Notes: generated by a model from the letters alone, not told the origin. A DNA stretch of 16,802 bases from Candidatus Cloacimonadota bacterium (GCA_028681035.1 JAQUJJ010000079.1:1-16802); one strand, 5' to 3'. Counted from the stretch's first letter, positions 1 through 8,531 are shown. A program made the numbers and translations.

Positions 1-2343
1 GCCGCTGTTATATTGTGTTTCAACCCTTGTTTTAATGGATTCATGGATAAATGCTTGCCAAGTATGGGCGTTGACGATCAGCTCTGTGCGTTTCAACCCT
101 TGTTTTAATGGATTCATGGATAAATGCTCAATTCTATGAGGCGATAAAGAATAGCCGTCGTCTGTTTCAACCCTTGTTTTAATGGATTCATGGATAAATG
201 CGTAGACAAGGCAACCGTCAAGGTTATGGATTCCGAGTTTCAACCCTTGTTTTAATGGATTCATGGATAAATGCCCATATAAGCCCGTCAAGCGGTCAAG
301 TCGTCAATGTGTTTCAACCCTTGTTTTAATGGATTCATGGATAAATGCGCCGTCAAGCTATCAGTAAAGGCCGTCAAACAGCCATAGTTTCAACCCTTGT
401 TTTAATGGATTCATGGATAAATGCAAGCCGCTGAGGTGGCTTTGCTCTTATTTTTCGGTGTTTCAACCCTTGTTTTAATGGATTCATGGATAAATGCGGC
501 TGTCAAGCATATCAGTTAACGAAAATACGGTCATGTTTCAACCCTTGTTTTAATGGATTCATGGATAAATGCTGCATTGCGGTCAATGCCGCTGGATTCG
601 AGGAGGCGTTTCAACCCTTGTTTTAATGGATTCATGGATAAATGCTCATCGTCCATACTCACAATTGCTGTCAGTACGATCTGTTTCAACCCTTGTTTTA
701 ATGGATTCATGGATAAATGCCAAAAGCCGACGCATATGAAAAGATGGTAGATAGCGGTTTCAACCCTTGTTTTAATGGATTCATGGATAAATGCTTTTTC
801 TGAGCATGGCAAAGTAGTTTATGCTCCCGAGTTTCAACCCTTGTTTTAATGGATTCATGGATAAATGCACGGCTTTATGTTTGGATTTTCCTCAAGTATG
901 TCATGTTTCAACCCTTGTTTTAATGGATTCATGGATAAATGCCCATCAGGGAAGAAAAGAATTGATATGGGCATGCTGTTTCAACCCTTGTTTTAATGGA
1001 TTCATGGATAAATGCCTAGATCTTGACATGGAAAGCCGCCAACAAGCATATGTTTCAACCCTTGTTTTAATGGATTCATGGATAAATGCATATAAACATT
1101 ATAGACCAGTTAATCTCTTTTGTGGTTTCAACCCTTGTTTTAATGGATTCATGGATAAATGCGCTCTACAAGATTCCTGTCATCTGGCGAAAGCGCATGT
1201 TTCAACCCTTGTTTTAATGGATTCATGGATAAATGCATTAATCATTATCGGCTCAACACCAAGCTCGTCAGGTTTCAACCCTTGTTTTAATGGATTCATG
1301 GATAAATGCACGATGAGATGAAGTTCGAGATCGCCGCCATGCAAAGTTTCAACCCTTGTTTTAATGGATTCATGGATAAATGCATGTGTGCATCGTATTT
1401 AACGCCAGAACGTTTCACGTTTCAACCCTTGTTTTAATGGATTCATGGATAAATGCAAGAAGGCTCTCAAAATACGAGCTGCCCCAATGGGTGGTTTCAA
1501 CCCTTGTTTTAATGGATTCATGGATAAATGCAGCAAGGATATCTTCGGCACACCTTGCACGAGCGGTGTTTCAACCCTTGTTTTAATGGATTCATGGATA
1601 AATGCACGGTAAAATATTTTACCTTTATATTACTTCTCTGGTTTCAACCCTTGTTTTAATGGATTCATGGATAAATGCTGATGAGCAAGTATCGAACTTC
1701 ATTAATAATGAAATGTTTCAACCCTTGTTTTAATGGATTCATGGATAAATGCAATTATGTTTGATAATTATACCAATAGTCAGAAAAGTTTCAACCCTTG
1801 TTTTAATGGATTCATGGATAAATGCAATCACAAAGACCGACTCTATGCGAGAGCCGGCTTAGTTTCAACCCTTGTTTTAATGGATTCATGGATAAATGCA
1901 TCAGGTAATTGGAAGAAATTATCGCATCGACATGTTTCAACCCTTGTTTTAATGGATTCATGGATAAATGCACGATGCGCCAGAAGTACGTGTCTTGATG
2001 TCTTCGGTTTCAACCCTTGTTTTAATGGATTCATGGATAAATGCACGCAGCACACGGCCGATTGGATAAAGGGATGCCTTGGTTTCAACCCTTGTTTTAA
2101 TGGATTCATGGATAAATGCTACCTAAAAGAACTATGTTCACTTTACGCTTCACCCGTTTCAACCCTTGTTTTAATGGATTCATGGATAAATGCGCTTTCA
2201 TCCTTCCAAGGTTTTCCAGCAAGCATTGCCGAGTTTCAACCCTTGTTTTAATGGATTCATGGATAAATGCAGCTTACAAGGCCAGCTGGGGAGGCCTTAT
2301 ACTTTGTTTCAACCCTTGTTTTAATGGATTCATGGATAAATGC

Positions 2344-2379
2344 AGTGTGGGAAACAGTTGCTGAGAACGCAATAGGTGG
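2344..2379 (-). other. Spacer of a three-member family (VWETVAENAIGG)
   Basis: This is a 36-nt spacer. Read on the plus strand from its second base it gives VWETVAENAIGG. It aligns without gaps to the spacers at 2712-2747 and 7465-7500. Many of the differences fall at third codon positions, so the three are alleles of one protospacer in a conserved gene. Confidence 0.85.
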
Positions 2380-2711
2380 GTTTCAACCCTTGTTTTAATG
2401 GATTCATGGATAAATGCAGAGTTATGTTTGATAGTTACACGAAAAGTCAGCAAGGTTTCAACCCTTGTTTTAATGGATTCATGGATAAATGCGATTACAA
2501 AGCCATCGTGACCAGGCTTTATACTTTGTTTCAACCCTTGTTTTAATGGATTCATGGATAAATGCTGCAACGGAGAGTTATGACCTCGCTCATCAGTCAG
2601 GTTTCAACCCTTGTTTTAATGGATTCATGGATAAATGCGGCAAGCTTGACGCCAGCTATGCTTATGAAGACCTGTTTCAACCCTTGTTTTAATGGATTCA
2701 TGGATAAATGC

Positions 2712-2747
2712 AGTAATGAAGACAGTTGCCAAAAACGCCATAGGAGG
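2712..2747 (-). other. Spacer of the same family (VMKTVAKNAIGG)
   Basis: This 36-nt spacer has the same ends as the spacers at 2344-2379 and 7465-7500. It reads VMKTVAKNAIGG on the plus strand from its second base. Confidence 0.85.
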
Positions 2748-4704
2748 GTTTCAACCCTTGTTTTAATGGATTCATGGATAAATGCGCTTCCAACTGGTCG
2801 AAGCCGGTAGGAATTGTGGATTGTTTCAACCCTTGTTTTAATGGATTCATGGATAAATGCAACAACCTCTTTGACATTGACGGGAAAAGGTTAGAGGTTT
2901 CAACCCTTGTTTTAATGGATTCATGGATAAATGCAAGGTTAATTCTCTTGAGGCTATCTCTTGATGACTGTTTCAACCCTTGTTTTAATGGATTCATGGA
3001 TAAATGCTGCCGCCCTTTCGATTCTTGAAAGTTCATCAAGGAGTTTCAACCCTTGTTTTAATGGATTCATGGATAAATGCCAGATTTTTTCCCAGTCCAT
3101 ACCCTCGCCGATGGGAAGGGTTTCAACCCTTGTTTTAATGGATTCATGGATAAATGCAGTTTTAAGCCGGCCAAGGCCGCCTTGCCCATCGCGTTTCAAC
3201 CCTTGTTTTAATGGATTCATGGATAAATGCCTTGCCCATCGCCAAGGCCCGGGTGGCTGAGCCGTGGTTTCAACCCTTGTTTTAATGGATTCATGGATAA
3301 ATGCTGCGAAATGACGACCGGAAAGGTCGAAGCCGCGATGTTTCAACCCTTGTTTTAATGGATTCATGGATAAATGCAACTGTATTCAATTTACCGGAAC
3401 CCCCTAAATCAGTGTTTCAACCCTTGTTTTAATGGATTCATGGATAAATGCGGCGGGGTTTCCCGCCTGGCTTTCGTTTATCGCTGTTTCAACCCTTGTT
3501 TTAATGGATTCATGGATAAATGCAAAAACTGGAGGATATCATGGATGATATCATTCGTGTTTCAACCCTTGTTTTAATGGATTCATGGATAAATGCACTG
3601 TATTCACTTTACGCCAAGGCCCTAAATCAGTGTTTCAACCCTTGTTTTAATGGATTCATGGATAAATGCAGAAAGAGAAACCGCAGAGAATCGTGAATTA
3701 TGCCTGTTTCAACCCTTGTTTTAATGGATTCATGGATAAATGCAAGCCAAGCTAAACAGGATTGAAGCTGACGGCAAGCGTTTCAACCCTTGTTTTAATG
3801 GATTCATGGATAAATGCGTGGTCAAGAACATGAAGCAATCTGGCACATTGAGGTTTCAACCCTTGTTTTAATGGATTCATGGATAAATGCCCGTGTCACC
3901 CATGCAGTGAAATTCGCTTCAGGTGTTTCAACCCTTGTTTTAATGGATTCATGGATAAATGCGAATCTTATGAAAAAGACACTTATCCCAATCAAGAGTT
4001 TCAACCCTTGTTTTAATGGATTCATGGATAAATGCGAATTGGCGGTTAATTCGCTGAAAACCAAGGTCAAGTTTCAACCCTTGTTTTAATGGATTCATGG
4101 ATAAATGCATGCACAGCGGTCTAAAGTTTGCCACACTGGAATTCTATGTTTCAACCCTTGTTTTAATGGATTCATGGATAAATGCAAGTCAAGACCGTTA
4201 AGCTCATCAAGCTTATCTTGGTTTCAACCCTTGTTTTAATGGATTCATGGATAAATGCGTAGTCATTTTATCCTCCTCAGGATGATAGTTGCTGTTTCAA
4301 CCCTTGTTTTAATGGATTCATGGATAAATGCCGTATGAATCTTGAATTCGACATCAAGCAGAGTAGCGTTTCAACCCTTGTTTTAATGGATTCATGGATA
4401 AATGCCCATACGGTGAAGTGACATATCACGAAGATGTGTCAGGTTTCAACCCTTGTTTTAATGGATTCATGGATAAATGCGCAGGACAATGACTTGGGCA
4501 GGTGAAGTTTTTTAGCGTTTCAACCCTTGTTTTAATGGATTCATGGATAAATGCACCAGGAGCCGCACACGATCATCATCCAGAGCACAGAGTTTCAACC
4601 CTTGTTTTAATGGATTCATGGATAAATGCATGTGGACGTAAGCGATCAGGGGCGCTTGGTGCGCGAGTTTCAACCCTTGTTTTAATGGATTCATGGATAA
4701 ATGC

Positions 4705-4742
4705 TCGGACGAAGGAAAGGGCAGAGCCCTTATTCTTCTCGA
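4705..4742 (-). other. Spacer duplicated at 5227-5263, one base longer
   Basis: This 38-nt spacer repeats all 37 bases of the spacer at 5227-5263 and has one extra T at its left (crRNA 3') end. The different length argues for two separate acquisitions from one site rather than copying of an array unit. Confidence 0.9.
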
Positions 4743-5226
4743 GTTTCAACCCTTGTTTTAATGGATTCATGGATAAATGCCTTGTGGCATACTCATTGGG
4801 GAGGATTCATGACCCTGTTTCAACCCTTGTTTTAATGGATTCATGGATAAATGCGTCCAAGAGATTGTTCGGCTGGTCAATGACCGGTTGTTTCAACCCT
4901 TGTTTTAATGGATTCATGGATAAATGCTAGAGCATTGGCTGGATTGCAACCAAAAGAATGTGGTTTCAACCCTTGTTTTAATGGATTCATGGATAAATGC
5001 TCTCGAGGTGATGTATAATATCACCATAGATTCATACAGTTTCAACCCTTGTTTTAATGGATTCATGGATAAATGCACTGTTAATTACTATTCTATTTCA
5101 CGCCCGATTTCCGGTTTCAACCCTTGTTTTAATGGATTCATGGATAAATGCGGCACTGACTCACCTCCTCAACAGCAACCGTCCCGTTGTTTCAACCCTT
5201 GTTTTAATGGATTCATGGATAAATGC

Positions 5227-5263
5227 CGGACGAAGGAAAGGGCAGAGCCCTTATTCTTCTCGA
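5227..5263 (-). other. Duplicate of the spacer at 4705-4742
   Basis: This 37-nt spacer is identical to positions 4706-4742. Both share the same right (crRNA 5') end next to the repeat handle, and six other spacers lie between them. Confidence 0.9.
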
Positions 5264-6351
5264 GTTTCAACCCTTGTTTTAATGGATTCATGGATAAATG
5301 CTGGCTTGCCCAGACTTAAGAGTTTGATTTTTCTGAGTTTCAACCCTTGTTTTAATGGATTCATGGATAAATGCTTGCCGTCTCTTTAGGCCGAACACAC
5401 CTAATAGTGAGTTTCAACCCTTGTTTTAATGGATTCATGGATAAATGCATTGAGCTCGAGTTCGTCCTCGACCAACAGGGCTTCTTGTTTCAACCCTTGT
5501 TTTAATGGATTCATGGATAAATGCAGGCCTCACACCTTGCTATAGCTATGGCAGCTATGGCAGGTTTCAACCCTTGTTTTAATGGATTCATGGATAAATG
5601 CGGCATATTTCGCAATGTCAGAGTCTCTATTTCTTTGTTTCAACCCTTGTTTTAATGGATTCATGGATAAATGCATCATGGATGAGATTATCCGTCAAAT
5701 CAATCAGGAGTGGTTTCAACCCTTGTTTTAATGGATTCATGGATAAATGCTGCAAATAGTGCAAGAGATTTCCCATGAGTATGGGAGTTTCAACCCTTGT
5801 TTTAATGGATTCATGGATAAATGCAGCAGTTTAGCGTCTTGCTCAGGACGTGTGAATTTTGTGTTTCAACCCTTGTTTTAATGGATTCATGGATAAATGC
5901 AGGACAGGAATGGTCGCCCAATCGTTCAATTCTGCGGTTTCAACCCTTGTTTTAATGGATTCATGGATAAATGCACGGATGAGCAGGCCTTTGCCTTCAT
6001 CGCTGGCGAAGTGTTTCAACCCTTGTTTTAATGGATTCATGGATAAATGCATTTGATTGACGGCTTTCAGTTATATGAAGCCATGAGAAGTTTCAACCCT
6101 TGTTTTAATGGATTCATGGATAAATGCTCTTGGCTGGAGCCCGTTTTCGGGCATGTATCCAGGGTTTCAACCCTTGTTTTAATGGATTCATGGATAAATG
6201 CCGACCGACGGGCTTGTGTAGAAAAGTGATTTGGCTTGTTTCAACCCTTGTTTTAATGGATTCATGGATAAATGCGTTATTTCACGCCCGATTTCCGTAA
6301 AGACTAATTTAACGTTTCAACCCTTGTTTTAATGGATTCATGGATAAATGC

Positions 6352-6461
6352 TGACGGTCTCACAAGCCGCGAACCCCTTCGCAAGGGGTTTCAACCTTAA
6401 GTGAAGCAGAAGGAGCCAAAGATGGCTAAAATCTCACAAGCCGCGAACCCCTTCGCAAGGG
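6352..6461. other. Anomalous 110-nt interval with ghost repeat start
   Basis: This is the only interval in the array outside 34-39 nt. Positions 6358-6396 are identical to 6432-6470, an offset of 74, which equals one 38-nt repeat plus one 36-nt spacer. At 6388-6396 the first nine repeat bases (GTTTCAACC) appear where a repeat is due, but the remaining 29 positions do not resemble the repeat. On the plus strand the DNA reads as a foreign gene junction. A frame ending SQAANPFARGFNLK stops at 6402-6404, AAGGAG lies at 6410-6415, and six bases later ATG (6422-6424) opens MAKISQAANPFARGFN. It could be an over-long captured fragment, or a unit whose middle repeat was replaced by element DNA through recombination at GGTTTCAACC. 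The sequence alone does not decide. Confidence 0.9.
6372..6390. repeat. Inverted repeat AACCCCTT-CGC-AAGGGGTT, copy 1
   Basis: This is a perfect 8-bp stem with a 3-nt loop. A second copy lies 74 bases on, at 6446-6464, where the right arm runs into the first three bases of the repeat at 6462. In the crRNA made from that copy, the AAC end of the handle would pair with spacer bases just beyond the seed start. The guide may therefore fold on itself. Confidence 0.8.
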
Positions 6462-7464
6462 GTTTCAACCCTTGTTTTAATGGATTCATGGATAAATGCT
6501 TTTTCTTCTGGCCTTTATTACTGGGAAAAGAATGTGTTTCAACCCTTGTTTTAATGGATTCATGGATAAATGCCACCAGCATGCTTACATTGAGTCATGC
6601 TCGAACGTTGTTTCAACCCTTGTTTTAATGGATTCATGGATAAATGCAAGCCTATATCGAAGTCGCTATCGGTCGCATCGTTGGTTTCAACCCTTGTTTT
6701 AATGGATTCATGGATAAATGCCCAAACCGTATTGGGTGGGGACATTTTCATTGTTATGTTTCAACCCTTGTTTTAATGGATTCATGGATAAATGCTCTGC
6801 ATGGCAGGGGCTGGCTATGGTCTTACAAGACGTTTCAACCCTTGTTTTAATGGATTCATGGATAAATGCAAGACCGTCACTGATAGTCAGGGTTTCTTCG
6901 ACGCGAGGTTTCAACCCTTGTTTTAATGGATTCATGGATAAATGCACTTTCTCAAATGGCTTCAAGTTATCAGAAGCCATGTTTCAACCCTTGTTTTAAT
7001 GGATTCATGGATAAATGCCAAATCGCCAGATGGTATGTTTGCAGATAGATACATTGTTTCAACCCTTGTTTTAATGGATTCATGGATAAATGCAAAGGTT
7101 ATTAATAATTTTCCACAAGAGTTTTGGTAGTTTCAACCCTTGTTTTAATGGATTCATGGATAAATGCTTTATTAAAATCAAATATACATAACAAGGAGAG
7201 AAGTTTCAACCCTTGTTTTAATGGATTCATGGATAAATGCGTGAAGGCTCACATATTGAGAAATACACAGAGCAGTGTTTCAACCCTTGTTTTAATGGAT
7301 TCATGGATAAATGCATTAGCTCGCACCCACTCACCTTGAACCATTATGTGGTTTCAACCCTTGTTTTAATGGATTCATGGATAAATGCGCTATCCACAGA
7401 TTGGACATGGCTTGCCAAGGTGTTCGGTTTCAACCCTTGTTTTAATGGATTCATGGATAAATGC

Positions 7465-7500
7465 AGTGATGAGAACGGTTGCTGAGAATGCCATAGGGGG
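7465..7500 (-). other. Recent spacer of the same family (VMRTVAENAIGG)
   Basis: This is the fourth spacer from the leader, so it is a recent acquisition. It is 36 nt, reads VMRTVAENAIGG, and matches the frame and ends of the much older spacers at 2344-2379 and 2712-2747. Confidence 0.85.
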
Positions 7501-7791
7501 GTTTCAACCCTTGTTTTAATGGATTCATGGATAAATGCTTTTTGTGATTGTTTCATCTTTTTTCTCCTTTTTGGTTTCAACCCTTGTTTTAATGGATTCA
7601 TGGATAAATGCCTTCATAGACGCCTATCTTTTCGTCAACTAATAGAGTTTCAACCCTTGTTTTAATGGATTCATGGATAAATGCCCCTTTACTGTGTTAA
7701 TTTGACTTATTCAGCTTCATGTTTCAACCCTTGTTTTAATGGATTCATGGATAAATGCCCTCATCCTCTGCTATTTTACTGTCCTACAAAT

Positions 7792-7808
7792 GATATTGTA
7801 CAAATATC
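7792..7808. repeat. Leader-proximal inverted repeat GATATT/AATATC
   Basis: Perfect 6-bp arms around a 5-nt centre, 34 bp upstream of the first repeat. A role in spacer integration or as an operator is inferred from position only. Confidence 0.5.
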
Positions 7809-7900
7809 AGCATAGGATAAGGCTCTCATTTTCCTTTCAAATGACACAAAATCCCGGAATTTCAAACTCTCGGGAACGCTTAAACACTCTATACAAAAGC

Positions 7901-7929
7901 AAAGAACAGAATATAAGGCAAAATGTCAA
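7901..7929 (-). promoter_or_regulatory. Possible array promoter
   Basis: A perfect -35-like TTGACA lies at 7924-7929 on the minus strand, about 165 bp upstream of the first repeat. The hexamer 17 bases on (TTCTTT) is a poor -10. TATATT lies only 8 bases away, and TATAGA further downstream is another option. The -35 is visible; the start site is not. Confidence 0.25.
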
Positions 7930-7939
7930 TAACTTTCTT

Positions 7940-8527
7940 TCAGGACACGCATATATTTCGGTAGCTACAGTCTTCGCACTTCCTTGTCGAGGTTTTGGCA
8001 TCTGGGAACGAGCCTTCGTTGACAATCTGGAAGACATCAGCTATTATGTCAAGCGCATTTTCTTTCATAGCAGCGCTTATAGCGATTTCTTCAAGGTGGT
8101 TTTTGGAGCGCACATAGACCAGGAAGGCTTTATTGACCGGCAGATTGAAGTTTTCCTCGATCAGGATGGCATAAAGAGTCTGTTGAACTTTGTGAGTACT
8201 GTAGATTCTATTTTCCCAATAGGCGTATTTGTAATCCAAGGGTGCAGCAGAGCCATCTTCCAGGAAGAGTGCTTCGTCCACCTTCCCTACCAGGTGGTAC
8301 TTTTCGCTGCTCAGGTAGAGGTCCAGCAGTTTATCTTTGGCCCCGATTTTTGCTCTCAGATAGTCCTTATTCTGCACCAGCTTTAGCAAGTGTATATCAC
8401 GACCTTTATTCACGAGGTGGCGCCGGTGCTCATGTTGATCGATCTTTAGCACGCTCATAAAGTACACAAACCTGGGGCAGAACATATACTCCAGAACTTC
8501 AGAGGGGGTAATGAATTGTGTTTCCAT
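7940..8527 (-). CDS. cas4: Cas4 adaptation nuclease with iron-sulfur cluster
   Basis: The protein has 195 aa. Cas4 is a RecB-family nuclease that trims prespacers and helps Cas1-Cas2 choose those with a correct PAM. The iron-sulfur cysteines are C17 (in MFCPRF) and C184, C187, C193 (KCEDCSYRNIC). The nuclease core shows D84 in GKVDEA, D98 and K100 in PLDYK, and the QxxxY-type motif around Q115-Y119. The length is normal for the family. The ATG at 8527 lies 4 nt after the cas2 stop without a clear Shine-Dalgarno, which suggests translational coupling. It is the last gene of the operon, right beside the leader. In most I-B operons cas4 precedes cas1, so this position is unusual. The stop TGA is at 7940-7942. 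Confidence 0.95.
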   Translation of the reverse strand: METQFITPSEVLEYMFCPRFVYFMSVLKIDQHEHRRHLVNKGRDIHLLKLVQNKDYLRAKIGAKDKLLDLYLSSEKYHLVGKVDEALFLEDGSAAPLDYKYAYWENRIYSTHKVQQTLYAILIEENFNLPVNKAFLVYVRSKNHLEEIAISAAMKENALDIIADVFQIVNEGSFPDAKTSTRKCEDCSYRNICVS

Positions 8528-8531
8528 TATT

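Larger units (their letters stand above)
1..7758 (-). CRISPR. Type I-B CRISPR array, 104 full repeats, open at the left edge
   Basis: The array has 104 copies of a 38-nt repeat, the first at 17-54 and the last at 7721-7758. I saw no mismatch in any copy when reading by eye. There are 103 complete intervals between repeats: 102 of 34-39 nt and one of 110 nt (6352-6461). Positions 1-16 are the end of another spacer, so the array continues to the left. On the minus strand the repeat starts GCATTTATCC and ends CAAGGGTTGAAAC. The GTTGAAAC end is the usual 8-nt crRNA 5' handle of type I-B, which gives minus-strand transcription. The leader and cas operon on the right agree with this. New spacers should therefore enter at 7758 and the oldest lie at the left. 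The repeat has no strong hairpin, but it carries ATGGAT twice, two bases apart. Two of its three frames lack stops on each strand, which creates many false ORFs. Confidence 0.99.
7759..7939 (-). promoter_or_regulatory. CRISPR leader
   Basis: This 181-bp AT-rich stretch lies between the cas4 stop codon and the first repeat, on the GTTGAAAC-handle side of the array. That is where the leader and the array promoter of a minus-strand array belong. It contains TTGACA at 7924-7929 (minus), a weak TCCCG/CGGGA hairpin (7852-7856 with 7871-7875), and an inverted repeat GATATT-5 nt-AATATC at 7792-7808. The last lies 34 bp from the first repeat and is a candidate site for a host factor or Cas1-Cas2. I see no clear terminator after cas4, so the cas transcript may run on into the array. 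Confidence 0.85.

Noticed and set aside
275..534. GTCAAGC shared by the spacers at 275-310, 349-386 and 498-534
   Set aside because: The shared stretch is too short and the flanks disagree, so common origin is not supported.
6574..6683. Neighbouring spacers both reading AYIE
   Set aside because: Only four residues agree and the rest differs; chance is likely.
531..7601. Many open frames of 60-170 aa inside the array on both strands
   Set aside because: They repeat FNPCFNGFMDKC, VSTLVLMDSWINA, HLSMNPLKQGLK or AFIHESIKTRVET, which are translations of the CRISPR repeat. Two of three frames of the repeat lack stops, so these are artefacts.
7739..8386. 215-aa plus-strand open frame starting in the last repeat
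   Set aside because: It begins in the repeat, crosses the leader and runs antisense to cas4. It has no ribosome binding site, and cas4 on the other strand has all its motifs.
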